NCBI GenBank assembly: GCA_963757155.1
Contig: CAVWQS010000040.1
Location: 620,001 to 684,000 of the forward strand
Direction of reading: 5' to 3'
Length of the DNA: 64,000 nt
Origin: DASXQK01 sp963757155
GTDB taxonomy: Bacteria; Pseudomonadota; Alphaproteobacteria; Dongiales; Dongiaceae
Part shown: one piece after another, positions 45,950-54,250 of the stretch
Numbering within the stretch: the stretch's first letter is position 1
Layout: each line of letters starts with the position of its first letter
Position numbers and translations under genes: made by a program
Notes under the pieces: generated by a model
What the model was told of the DNA's origin: nothing
Databases searched by the model: none
Seen by the model: the letters and a program-made list of their open reading frames with translations, nothing else

Positions 45950-47310
45950 TGATCGAACTGCTCGGGGGTGAGCAGGCCGAGCGCCACCGCTGCCTCCTTC
46001 AGGCTCGTCCCTTCCTTATGCGCTTTCTTGGCCACCTTGGCGGCGTTGTCATAGCCGATATGAGGATTGAGCGCGGTCACCAGCATCAGGGATTGGCGCA
46101 GCAGCTCATCGATCCGCAGCATGTTCGCCTCGATGCCGATGACGCAATTGTCGGTGAAGCTGATGCTGGCATCGGCGAGCAGGCGGCAGGATTGCAGCAG
46201 GTTATAGATCAGCACCGGCTTGTAGACGTTCAGCTCGAAATGTCCCTGGCTGCCGGCGACCGTGATGGTGACGTGATTGCCCATGACCTGGGTCGCCACC
46301 ATGGTCAGCGCCTCGGCCTGGGTCGGATTGACCTTGCCCGGCATGATCGAGGAGCCCGGCTCGTTCTCCGGCAGCAGGAGTTCGCCGATGCCCGAGCGCG
46401 GGCCGGAGCCGGCGAGACGGATGTCGTTGGCGATCTTGGTCAGCGAGACCGCCAGCGTGTTGAGCGCGCCGGAGGCCTCGACGATGGCGTCATGGGCGGC
46501 CATGGCCTCGAACTTGTTGGGCGCGGTGACGAAGGGCAGGCCCGTCAGCCGCGCCGTCTCGGCGGCAAAACCCTCGGCGAAGCCGGGCTTGCAATTGAGC
46601 CCGGTGCCCACGGCCGTGCCGCCCTGGGCCAGGGGATAGAGATGCGTCAGGCAGGCCTCGACCCTGGCGATGCCGAGCGCCACCTGAGCGGCATAGCCGG
46701 AGAACTCCTGGCCGAGGGTGATGGGCGTGGCATCCTGCAGATGGGTGCGCCCGATCTTGACGATATCGGCGAACTCGGCGGATTTCTCGGCCAGCGCCTG
46801 ATGCAGATGCTTGCACGCCGGGATCAGCTTGTGGCGGAGCTCGAGCACCGCGGCGATATGCATGGCGGTGGGAAAGCTGTCGTTCGAGGACTGGCCCATA
46901 TTGACGTGATCGTTGGGATGCACCGGGGATTTACCGCCGCGCTTTCCCGACAGCACCTCGTTCGCCCGGCCGGCGATCACCTCATTGGCATTCATATTGG
47001 TCTGGGTGCCGGAGCCGGTCTGCCAGACCACCAGCGGGAACTCCTCGTCGAGCTTGCCGGCGGCGACTTCCGCCGCGGCGGCGGCGATGGGCTTGCCGAT
47101 CTTGGGATCGAGGGCGCCCAGCTTCATATTGGTCTCGGCGGCCGCCTGCTTCAGCAGGCCGAGGGCATGGATCAGGGGCAGGGGCATCCGCTCCCCGCCG
47201 ATGCGGAAGTTCTGCAGGGAGCGCTGGGTCTGCGCACCCCAGTAATGCGCCACGGGCACCGCGACCTCGCCCATGGAATCGGTCTCGATGCGTGTCTCCT
47301 CGGCGGCCAT
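45910..47310 (-). CDS. fumC: Fumarate hydratase class II (FumC)
   Basis: TCA-cycle enzyme interconverting fumarate and malate; class II, iron-independent. The ATG at 47310 (MAAEETRIETDSMGEVAVP) follows GGGGAGG and gives 466 residues. Diagnostic segments are WQTGSGTQTNMNANEV, GRTHLQDATPITLGQEF and the superfamily signature GSSIMPGKVNPTQ. Confidence 0.97.
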   Translation of the reverse strand: MAAEETRIETDSMGEVAVPVAHYWGAQTQRSLQNFRIGGERMPLPLIHALGLLKQAAAETNMKLGALDPKIGKPIAAAAAEVAAGKLDEEFPLVVWQTGSGTQTNMNANEVIAGRANEVLSGKRGGKSPVHPNDHVNMGQSSNDSFPTAMHIAAVLELRHKLIPACKHLHQALAEKSAEFADIVKIGRTHLQDATPITLGQEFSGYAAQVALGIARVEACLTHLYPLAQGGTAVGTGLNCKPGFAEGFAAETARLTGLPFVTAPNKFEAMAAHDAIVEASGALNTLAVSLTKIANDIRLAGSGPRSGIGELLLPENEPGSSIMPGKVNPTQAEALTMVATQVMGNHVTITVAGSQGHFELNVYKPVLIYNLLQSCRLLADASISFTDNCVIGIEANMLRIDELLRQSLMLVTALNPHIGYDNAAKVAKKAHKEGTSLKEAAVALGLLTPEQFDQWVRPQDMVGARS

Positions 47311-47388
47311 GCCGAACCTCCCCAAGAAAATGCGGGGGAGTTCTAGCCCGGAATGCGCGGCGGAACCATAGCCGGCCGGCGACGGGAC

Positions 47389-47754
47389 CTAGGTCGGCAA
47401 GCGGCGCGGGCGCCGCAGCTTCTCGGCGCGAGCGCGACCGGCGGCGCGCACCGCCTCTGTCGCCCAGCGCCAGAGCTCCTGGGGATCCTCGATGACATCG
47501 GCGGGCGCCTCCCAGAAGGAAAGTGCCACCTGCCGGCCACGGCTGCTGTAGGTGAAGGGCGCCATGCCGGCTGCCTGGAAGGCGGGCTGGCTGAGCTCGT
47601 CGGCTTTCAGATAGAGGGTCTCATCGGCAATGATGCCGATGAAGAGCCCATCGAGATAGAGGCCATGGCCGCTGAACATGCGGCGGCCTTGGGGCTGGCC
47701 GATGGGAGCCAGCTGATCGAGGAGATACTCGAGGAGGGCGCTCGGCGCGGGCAT
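47389..47754 (-). CDS. TfoX/Sxy N-terminal domain protein
   Basis: A 121-residue protein with the TfoX_N pattern RRMFSGHGLYLDGLFIGII and LYLKADELSQPAF. TfoX/Sxy is known from competence regulation in gammaproteobacteria, but stand-alone TfoX_N proteins in alphaproteobacteria have no established role. It lies downstream of the small-ORF unit on the same strand, separated by a strong hairpin. Confidence 0.82.
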   Translation of the reverse strand: MPAPSALLEYLLDQLAPIGQPQGRRMFSGHGLYLDGLFIGIIADETLYLKADELSQPAFQAAGMAPFTYSSRGRQVALSFWEAPADVIEDPQELWRWATEAVRAAGRARAEKLRRPRRLPT

Positions 47755-47778
47755 GGCGCCAGTCTAGCGCAATCGGCG

Positions 47779-47809
47779 GGCGGCGGAGCGCTTGTTGCGC
47801 TCCGCCGCC
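47779..47809. terminator. Strong GC hairpin between TfoX gene and small-ORF unit
   Basis: GGCGGCGGAGCGC (47779-47791) and GCGCTCCGCCGCC (47797-47809) form a perfect 13-bp stem with a 5-nt loop, 11 bp downstream of the TAA that ends the small-ORF unit on the minus strand. There is no good T-run on either side, so termination strength is uncertain. Confidence 0.5.
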
Positions 47810-47819
47810 TTGCCGTTCG

Positions 47820-48034
47820 TTACATCGGCAGGCCGTGCCGATCCAGCGGCGGCAGGCCGATGTCGCGGCGCAGCCGGTTGTCACCCTGGAACAAGGGTGG
47901 CGCCTGGCCTTTCCGGCCGCGTTTCGGCCGCTTGCGCGGGCTCGCCGCGAAGGACGCGGCATGCGTCATTCTGGACGCGCGGGGACCGACACATGGCCGA
48001 CGATGGACAGAAGCAGCTGATAGAAACTCGGCAT
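47820..48034 (-). CDS. Candidate small protein with LRRDIGLP motif, apparently frameshifted
   Basis: An ATG at 48034 preceded by the strong Shine-Dalgarno AAAGGAG opens a 22-codon frame (MPSFYQLLLS... ending at TGA 47966-47968). An adjacent frame carries a basic stretch SPRKRPKRGRKGQAP and ends DNRLRRDIGLPPLDRHG before TAA at 47820-47822. The RLRRDIGL segment resembles the C-terminal hallmark of DUF1127-type small proteins. Joining the two frames near 47966-47970 gives about 71 residues. Unlike the other frameshifts here, this join needs net -1/+2, so two separate peptides or a chance resemblance remain possible. Confidence 0.35.
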
Positions 48035-48254
48035 GATCTTCTCCTTTCGGGCTTCGCGGATGCAAAGCCCGTTGCTGACGGTTGGCAGTTGTGGAGACGG
48101 GTCCTCTCGCCGACGACGAAAAGGCGATGAGTTCCTCCGCCGGCGAAGAACGCCGTCGGGATCACATCCGGTCTGTCGTCAGAAGATCGCTTTGATCAGT
48201 GGAGGAAGTGCGAGGGAATCGAACGCCCGTTCGGCGCTCGCCGACGAAGACCCG

Positions 48255-48299
48255 TCAGGCTACGAAGTAGCCCCTATCGATGTAAGGCATGGTCATCAT
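48255..48299 (-). CDS. Candidate 14-codon peptide ORF with strong RBS
   Basis: MMTMPYIDRGYFVA then TGA, read from ATGs at 48299/48296 directly after AGGGAGAGGC. A promoter candidate (48333-48361) lies about 35 bp upstream of the start. After the stop the same frame stays open for 30 more codons (starting RVFVGERRTG). No homology is claimed. It may be a leader peptide, a true micropeptide, or the start of a gene broken by a sequence error. Confidence 0.3.
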   Translation of the reverse strand: MMTMPYIDRGYFVA

Positions 48300-48332
48300 C
48301 GCCTCTCCCTCATTATGAGTGCGAAGGAAATG

Positions 48333-48361
48333 CTTCTAAAATGGAAGGGACCTTGGGTCAA
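48333..48361 (-). promoter_or_regulatory. Candidate promoter of the small-ORF unit
   Basis: TTGACC (48361-48356) and TAGAAG (48338-48333) on the minus strand are 17 bp apart, in a locally AT-richer stretch. Transcription would start near 48326 and run into the 14-codon ORF with a strong Shine-Dalgarno. The rest of the 48310-48506 gap shows nothing else recognisable. Confidence 0.4.
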
Positions 48362-48506
48362 CGGCGAAGCTTATCACAGGCGGATTTCCGCGCCGGCTGT
48401 GTCGAGAGCGCAACAGCTCTCGCGAGCTATTGTTTATTTCTTGCTGATCGGGCGGCAGAATTTTTTCGAAGCGATCCCGCTGCTTCCAGCGTCATCTCTT
48501 GCGACC

Positions 48507-49019
48507 CTATTTCTTGCGAAACGAATCCAGCGCCACGACCTCGCCGCTCTTGGGCGATTCGCTGCCGACGTCGCTGGTCAGCAAGGCGGGTGCCGCTGCC
48601 GGCTTCTCGGGTTTCGCCGTCACCGTGGCGCGGGGCTTTCCATCAGCCGCCCCGTCTTCGTCATCGGTACCCTCGAACTGGAGCCCGAACTTGACCGAGG
48701 GATCGGCGAAGCGGGTCACGGCCTCCAGCGGCACGGTCAGCCGCTCATGCCGGCCGCCGAAGCTGAGGGTCACGGCGAAGCGCTCCTCCTCCACCGTCAG
48801 GTCCCAGAACTGATGCTGCAGGATGATGGTCATTTCCTGGGGGTACTGCTGGCGCAGCCAGTCGGCAATGCCCACGCCCGGCCGTTCCGTATGGAAGGTG
48901 ATGTAGAAGTGATGCTCACCCGGCAGGCCGCGCTGGGCCGCCTCGATCAGCGCCTTGCGCACCACGCTACGCAGCGCATCCTCGACCATGCGGTCATATC
49001 TAAGCCAAGTCTCCGCCAT
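48507..49019 (-). CDS. sspB: ClpXP adaptor protein SspB
   Basis: Adaptor that binds ssrA-tagged proteins and delivers them to the ClpXP protease. The ATG at 49019 (MAETWLRYDRMVEDALRSVV) is preceded by GGGAGAGG and gives 170 residues; a start seven codons upstream lacks support. The folded part includes FYITFHTERPGVGIADWLR, YPQEMTIILQHQFWDLTV and FGGRHERLTVPLEAVTRFAD, as in alphaproteobacterial SspB. A disordered linker and the ClpX-binding tail VVALDSFRKK follow. The ssrA gene is immediately upstream on the same strand. Confidence 0.95.
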   Translation of the reverse strand: MAETWLRYDRMVEDALRSVVRKALIEAAQRGLPGEHHFYITFHTERPGVGIADWLRQQYPQEMTIILQHQFWDLTVEEERFAVTLSFGGRHERLTVPLEAVTRFADPSVKFGLQFEGTDDEDGAADGKPRATVTAKPEKPAAAPALLTSDVGSESPKSGEVVALDSFRKK

Positions 49020-49094
49020 CGCTGACGCCTCTCCCGCCACAAAACACCCTGGGTTTCTTCTCGCGCAAGCTCCCGGATCGTTGGCCGGAAGTTG

Positions 49095-49375
49095 GGGGGC
49101 TTTCTGTTGCCCGGCGCCCCCCGGACCGCGCTTACCTATTAGGCAGCGAGAGCCAAACGGTTGTTGTCGTTGGCACTTCTAGGTTGGCCCGATAACGGCG
49201 GTACCATGCCGGACGAAAACCATGCCTTTACCACGCGCGTCGATCCTGTTTCGCCCCCAAGGACGGCCGAGATCCCTCGGCCGAGGAGAATGGTGGAGGC
49301 GCCGGGTACTGCCCCCGGGTCCGCAACGCTTATGCCACAAGGCGTTTATCGTCATAGTCGGTTGCCCGACGTTTG
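49095..49375 (-). ncRNA. ssrA: Circularly permuted (two-piece) tmRNA, ssrA
   Basis: Trans-translation RNA that rescues stalled ribosomes. On the minus strand the acceptor piece comes first and ends GGCGCCTCCACCA, with encoded CCA at 49293-49291, after a stem-loop CCGGG-GGCAGTA-CCCGG. A roughly 32-nt intervening segment follows. The coding piece then starts at 49258 with the canonical GGGGGCGAAACAGGATCGAC; its GGGGGCG pairs with CGCCTCC of the acceptor piece. The tag frame (49174-49142, stop TAA 49141-49139) encodes ANDNNRLALAA, giving the tag AANDNNRLALAA with the charged alanine. Outer ends are estimates. The permuted order is the alphaproteobacterial form. Confidence 0.95.
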
Positions 49376-49423
49376 AAATATAAGTGTCTTGTCGGCGAAT
49401 CGAAAGGGGTGTGTAGGGCGATC

Positions 49424-50362
49424 ATGGCCAGCGAGAAGGAACAAGAGCGGGAAATCGCCGAACTGAGGGCCGTGGCGACCCCTACCCGGCGCGCCACGGT
49501 CCCGGAACTGGAGGATATCCTCTACACCCCGCTGCCGGTGCTCGATCACGGGTTCGTCCGGGTGGTCGACTACATGGGCGACGACGGCGCCATCGTCCAG
49601 GCGGCGCGAGTCTCCTACGGCCGCGGCACCCGCAAGGTGAGCGAGGACAAGGGCCTCATCCACTATCTGATGCGCCACCGCCACTCGACGCCCTTCGAGA
49701 TGTGCGAGATCAAGCTCCATGTGAAGCTGCCGATCTTCGTCGCCCGACAGTGGATCCGCCACCGCACCGCCAATGTGAACGAGTATTCGGCCCGCTATTC
49801 CATCCTCGACAACGAGTTCTATCTGCCCGCCCCGGCCCAGCTCGCGGCCCAGTCCGCGGCCAACCGCCAGGGCCGCGGCGAGGTGCTGGAGGGCGAGGAG
49901 GCGGCCCATGTCCTGAACCTGCTGCGCGAGGATTCGCGCCGCCAATATGCCCATTACATGGAGATGCTGAACGAGACCGAGACGGGGGAGGCGACGGATC
50001 CCGGCCGCAGCGGGCTCGCCCGCGAGCTGGCGCGCATGGGCCTCACCCTCAATTTCTATACCCAATGGTATTGGAAGGTGGATCTCCACAATCTCATGCA
50101 TTTCCTCTCGCTGCGCGCCGATGCCCATGCGCAATACGAGATTCGCGTCTATGCCGATGCGATGCTGGATGTGATGAAGCGCTGGGTCCCCCTCTGCCAT
50201 GAGGCCTTCCAGCAGCACCGGCTCCATGCCGTGACCCTCTCCGCGGCGGCCCTGACGGCGGTCAAGCGGATGATCGCCGGCGAGAAGGTGACGCAGGAAT
50301 CGAGCGGCCTGGGCAAGCGCGAATGGCGCGAGCTGGCGGCGGTGCTGGGGGTGGGAGAGTAG
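49424..50362 (+). CDS. thyX: FAD-dependent thymidylate synthase ThyX
   Basis: Flavin-dependent enzyme making dTMP from dUMP with methylene-tetrahydrofolate. The 312-residue protein carries the ThyX motif RHRTANVNEYSARY (RHRx7S) and the segment HRHSTPFEMCEIKLHVKLPI. The ATG at 49424 follows AGGG; a frame extension to 49373 would run into the ssrA promoter region and lacks a ribosome-binding site. It is divergent from ssrA and convergent with mrp. Confidence 0.97.
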   Translation: MASEKEQEREIAELRAVATPTRRATVPELEDILYTPLPVLDHGFVRVVDYMGDDGAIVQAARVSYGRGTRKVSEDKGLIHYLMRHRHSTPFEMCEIKLHVKLPIFVARQWIRHRTANVNEYSARYSILDNEFYLPAPAQLAAQSAANRQGRGEVLEGEEAAHVLNLLREDSRRQYAHYMEMLNETETGEATDPGRSGLARELARMGLTLNFYTQWYWKVDLHNLMHFLSLRADAHAQYEIRVYADAMLDVMKRWVPLCHEAFQQHRLHAVTLSAAALTAVKRMIAGEKVTQESSGLGKREWRELAAVLGVGE

Positions 50363-50390
50363 GGCGGGGGTCTCGCCGCCCGGCCTTGGA

Positions 50391-51536
50391 TTACTGAATG
50401 ACGATCCGCGGCGCAGCCTTGGCCGGGGCGCCCTGGACCTTGTGCCAGACCTGCTCGGCGATGGCGCGATAGGTCTTGGCGGGGCCGCTGTCGGGGGCGG
50501 CGACGACGATGGGGTGGCCGCCGTCGGAGGTCTCGCGGATCGCCATGTCGAGGGGCAACTCGCCCAGGAAATCGATGCCGAGCTTCACCGCCTCGCGCCG
50601 GGCCCCGCCATGGCTGAAGATGTCGCTGCGCTCGCCGCAATGCGGGCAGGCGAAGTAGCTCATGTTTTCGATGATACCGAGCACCGGCACGTCGACCTTG
50701 CGGAACATGTTGAGCCCCTTGCGGGCGTCGATGAGGGCAATGTCCTGGGGCGTGGAGACGATGACGGCCCCGGCGAGCGGCACCTGCTGGGCCATGGTGA
50801 GCTGCGCGTCGCCGGTGCCCGGCGGCAGATCGACCACCAATATGTCGAGATCGCCCCATTCCACGTCGCGCAGCATCTGGTTGATGGCGCTCATCACCAT
50901 CGGCCCGCGCCAGATCATGGGCGTATCCTCGGGCACCATGAAGCCCATGGACATGACCTTTACGTCGTAATTGACCATGGGCAGGAGGCGGCGGCCGTCG
51001 GGCGAGGAGGGGCGGCCGGAGATTCCCATCATCCGGGGCTGGGAGGGACCGTAGATATCGGCATCGAGCAGGCCGACCCGAAGCCCGAGGGTCTTCAGGG
51101 CCAGCGCCAGATTGACCGCCGTGGTCGATTTGCCGACGCCGCCCTTGCCGCTCGCCACGGCGACGATGGCATGGACGCCGGGAATTCCGGGTTTGGCCGC
51201 CGGTGCCTGCTGGCCGGGTGTCGGGTGAGCATGGCCCTGGTGCCCATGAGCCTGCGGGGCGGGGGCGGCCGGGGCCTTGCCGGCCGGCCGCTCGGCGGTC
51301 AGCACGGCGGACACCGAGAGGATGCCCGGCAAGGCGGCCACGGCCTTCTCCGCCTGGGCGCGCAACCCCTCCAGCTTGGGCGCGCGCGCCCGGTCGACCT
51401 CGATGGCGAAGGCGACATGGCCGCCGCGCAGCGCCAGGCCCGAAACCATGCCGAGATCGACGATATTGCCTCCGCGATCGGGATCGGCGATGGTCTTGAG
51501 GGCGGCCAGCACAGCGGCCTCGCTTGCCTCGACCAT
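50391..51536 (-). CDS. mrp: Mrp/ApbC-type Fe-S cluster carrier P-loop ATPase
   Basis: P-loop protein that carries and transfers Fe-S clusters. The ATG at 51536 (MVEASEAAVLAALKTIADPD) gives 381 residues. An N-terminal MIP18/DUF59 domain is followed by an Ala/Pro/His-rich linker (about residues 105-135; HGHQGHAH). The Mrp ATPase shows the deviant Walker A VASGKGGVGKST, LLDADIYGPSQPRMMGI, LVVDLPPGTGDAQLTM and the cluster-binding CPHC in MSYFACPHCGERS. Confidence 0.95.
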   Translation of the reverse strand: MVEASEAAVLAALKTIADPDRGGNIVDLGMVSGLALRGGHVAFAIEVDRARAPKLEGLRAQAEKAVAALPGILSVSAVLTAERPAGKAPAAPAPQAHGHQGHAHPTPGQQAPAAKPGIPGVHAIVAVASGKGGVGKSTTAVNLALALKTLGLRVGLLDADIYGPSQPRMMGISGRPSSPDGRRLLPMVNYDVKVMSMGFMVPEDTPMIWRGPMVMSAINQMLRDVEWGDLDILVVDLPPGTGDAQLTMAQQVPLAGAVIVSTPQDIALIDARKGLNMFRKVDVPVLGIIENMSYFACPHCGERSDIFSHGGARREAVKLGIDFLGELPLDMAIRETSDGGHPIVVAAPDSGPAKTYRAIAEQVWHKVQGAPAKAAPRIVIQ

Positions 51537-51702
51537 GCTTGAATTCTCCGTCCGGTTGCTGATATGTGCGGGGCCGCCAAGACGCGGCGACGCTTGCGAT
51601 TCTTCGCAGGCCCCCCTTAAGTAATGACTTCGGTCGCTGTTGGGAAGCGGTCCGGGGCAAGCGGCCGGGTCATTTAACGACAGCGCGACAGGAGTCTCAG
51701 AT

Positions 51703-52864
51703 ATGCCGTGGAAGAACCAGTCCGGCGGTGGCGGCGGCCAAGGCCCATGGGGCGGTGGCGGCGGCCAGGGACCCTGGGGCGGCGGCAATCGGCCGCCGGA
51801 TCTCGAGGACATCCTGCGCAAGAGCCAGGACCGGGTGAAGCGCATGCTGCCCGGCGGCTTCGGAAGCGGGCGCAGCCTGGCCTTCATCGCCCTCATCGGC
51901 GTGGCCCTCTGGCTCGCGACCGGCTTCTACCGGGTGGAGCCCGACGAGCAGGGCGTGGCCCTGGTGCTGGGCAAGGTCTGGAAGCTGACCAACCCGGGCC
52001 TCAACTACAATCTGCCGGAGCCCGTGGGCGAGGTCTTCACGCCCAAGGTCACCCGCGTCAACCGCGTCGAGATCGGCTTCCGCTCCAGCGGCGACAGCAA
52101 TAGCGATCAGTCCCTCCAGGACGTGCCGGAAGAAAGCCTGATGCTGACCGGCGACGAGAACATCATCAGCATGCAGTTCGTCGTCCTCTGGCAGATCAAG
52201 GATCCCCTGCTATATCTCTTCGCCATCCGCGATCCCGTGGAGACGGTCAAGAACGTCTCCGAGAGCGTGATGCGCGAGATCATCGGCCAGACCGCCTTCG
52301 AATACGCCCGCACCCAGGGCCGCGGCCAGATCGAGGGCACGGCGCGCGAGCGCGTGCAGAAGCTGCTCGACGAATATCAGTCGGGCGTTCTGGTGACCCA
52401 GGTCGCCATGCAGAACATCGCCCCGCCGGAAGCGACGATCGACGCCTTCCGCGACGTCCAGGCCGCGAGCGCCGACAAGGAGCGGTCGGTCAACGAGGCC
52501 CAGGCCTATTTCAACGAGGTCACCCAGCGCGCGGGCGGCCAGGCGCAGCAGATCATCAAGGGTGCGGAAGCCTATAAGGAGCAGACCGTGGCGATCGCCA
52601 CCGGCAATGCGCAGCGCTTCGTCTCGGTGCTGGACCAGTACCGCAAGGCCCGCGAGATCACCCAGCGCCGCATCTACCTGGAGACCATGGAGCAGGTGCT
52701 GAGGAACATGAACAAGGTGCTGGTGGGGGGCAAGGAGCGGGAGCGGCACGGTGCCCTATATGTCCCTGAACGAGCTCCTGAAGTCGCAGACGAACCAGGC
52801 TCCGCCACCGCCCGCCAGCGGTGCCGCGACGGATACCAACCCGGCCCCGGGAGCAAACCCATGA
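51703..52864 (+). CDS. hflK: FtsH modulator HflK (one +1 frameshift)
   Basis: SPFH-domain membrane protein that with HflC forms the cage around FtsH. The N-terminus has a tandem GGGGGQGPWG repeat, then PPDLEDILRKSQDRVKRMLP, one transmembrane helix (SLAFIALIGVALWLATGFY) and the SPFH/band-7 domain. The frame is lost near the G6 run at 52725-52730; one G fewer restores SGSGTVPYMSLNELLKSQTN and a proline-rich end with TGA at 52862-52864, overlapping the hflC ATG. The repaired length is 386 residues. Left unrepaired, the frame runs on into hflC and mimics a false HflK-HflC fusion. Confidence 0.92.
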
Positions 52865-53821
52865 ACCGCCCGCTGATCGGCATCGTCGTCGGCGTGGTGG
52901 TCGCGGCGATCCTCGTGCTCTCCGCCTGCTATGTCGTCCAACCCTCGGAGCGGGCGCTGGTCCTTCAGCTCGGCAATCCCGTCCGGGTCGACGATCGCGC
53001 CGGCCTCTATTTCAAGATTCCTTTCGTGCAGAACGTCGTCTTCTTCGACCAACGGGTGCTGAACTATGACGCGCCGGCCGAGGAGGTGCCCACCGTCGAT
53101 CTGAAGCAGGTGGACGTCTCCTCCTTCGCCGTCTACCGGATCGTCGATCCGCTGCTGTTCTACCAGACGGTGAACAACGAGATCGGCGTGCAGGGGCGTC
53201 TGGGCGCCATCATGAGCGCCAATCTGCGCCAGGTGCTGGGCAATGTCTCCATGGCCGCCATCCTGACGCAGCAGCGGGCCCAGTTCATGCAGGAGATCGC
53301 GCGGCGGGTGAACAACGACACCAAGAGTTTCGGCATCCAGGTGATCGACGTGCGCATCAAGCGCGTCGACCTGCCCCCGGCCAATAGCCAGGCCATTTTC
53401 CGCCGGATGCAGACCCAGCGCGAGCAGGCGGCCCGCCAGATCCGCGCCGAAGGCCAGAAGGATGCCGTGACCTTGCGCGCCGAGGCCGACAAGCAGGCCG
53501 TGGTCATCGTCGCCAATGCCCGCAAGCAGGGCGAGATCCTGCGCGGCGAGGGCGATGGCACGGCCTCGGCCGTCTATGCCGCGCGCCTATGGCCGCGACC
53601 CGGCCTTCTTCGATTTCTACCGGTCGATGCAGGCCATGACCATCGCCCTTCCCCGGGACACGACCAGCTATGTCGGCCCGGCGGACGGCGATTTCTTCCG
53701 CTATTTCCTGGGCAACAGCTACAACCCCGAGGCGCCGCCGGCGCCCACCGCGGGCAATGCCGGGGCGGGCAGCGGGGCGGCAACGGGTAGCGGGGCGGCA
53801 GGCACGACCACCTCGCCCTAG
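52861..53821 (+). CDS. hflC: FtsH modulator HflC (one +1 frameshift)
   Basis: Partner of HflK in the inner membrane. The ATG at 52861 (MNRPLIGIVVGVVVAAILVL) starts with a membrane anchor, followed by the band-7 domain (YVVQPSERALVLQLGNPVRV, IQVIDVRIKRVDLP). Within 53578-53587 (GCCGCGCGCC) one base is extra. The correct end in the next frame is AYGRDPAFFDFYRSMQAM ... YVGPADGDFFRYFLG with a Gly/Ala/Thr-rich tail, stop TAG at 53819-53821. The repaired length is 319 residues. Confidence 0.92.
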
Positions 53822-53836
53822 CCGGGCTGGCCTCGC

Positions 53837-54034
53837 ATGGCCTCTGGCCTCGGCGATGTGCTGACCGCACTCGGGCTGCTGCTGGTGATCGAAGGCCTCA
53901 CCTTCGCCGCCGCGCCGGAGAGGGCCAAGCGGGCCCTGGCGGCCCTGCTGCTCCAGCCGGCGGGGCTGCTGCGGGCCGTGGGGGTCGCCGCCATGCTCGC
54001 AGGGGTGGTGCTGGTCTGGGTCGTCAGAGGATGA
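53837..54034 (+). CDS. DUF2065 family small membrane protein
   Basis: A 65-residue protein of two hydrophobic segments (VLTALGLLLVIEGLTFAAAP and LRAVGVAAMLAGVVLVWVV). Its position between hflC and degP is the usual one for DUF2065 in alphaproteobacteria, suggesting a link to membrane protein quality control. Function is unknown. The following 54035-54250 gap holds no gene I can recognise. Confidence 0.85.
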   Translation: MASGLGDVLTALGLLLVIEGLTFAAAPERAKRALAALLLQPAGLLRAVGVAAMLAGVVLVWVVRG

Positions 54035-54250
54035 CCTCCCAAGGACATCGCCCCCCAAGGATATCGGCCCGGTGCACGAAAAACATGGACCGCGGCACGG
54101 CGAAATGGCCTATCTTGCTGCCCATGGCCGATGGCCCCGCGCCGGCGCTTGATCGGACATGGAGCCGGCCTAGATCCTGATAGACATAGATATTGCAGTC
54201 CATTGACCCGTTCAGGACGGACCTTGTGGTCCGCCGCTAGGAGTCCCGAG

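Noticed and set aside
48190..48290. A tRNA suggested by GGCGTTCGATTCCC followed by TCCTCCA on the minus strand
   Set aside because: The T-stem has a central mismatch, no matching 5' acceptor strand exists upstream, and no D or anticodon arm can be drawn.
48315..48700. Plus-strand ORF starting MSAKEMLLKWKG
   Set aside because: It runs antisense into sspB, has no ribosome-binding site and resembles no family; most of its length is a shadow of sspB.
50362..50381. Terminator between thyX and mrp (GGGCGG/CCGCCC)
   Set aside because: Only a 6-bp stem with an 8-nt loop and no T-run, below what I would call in such GC-rich sequence.
51640..53790. A single 716-residue HflK-HflC fusion protein
   Set aside because: It arises only because one extra base in hflK removes its stop codon. 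The correct frame ends with TGA overlapping the hflC ATG, and hflC has its own normal N-terminal anchor.
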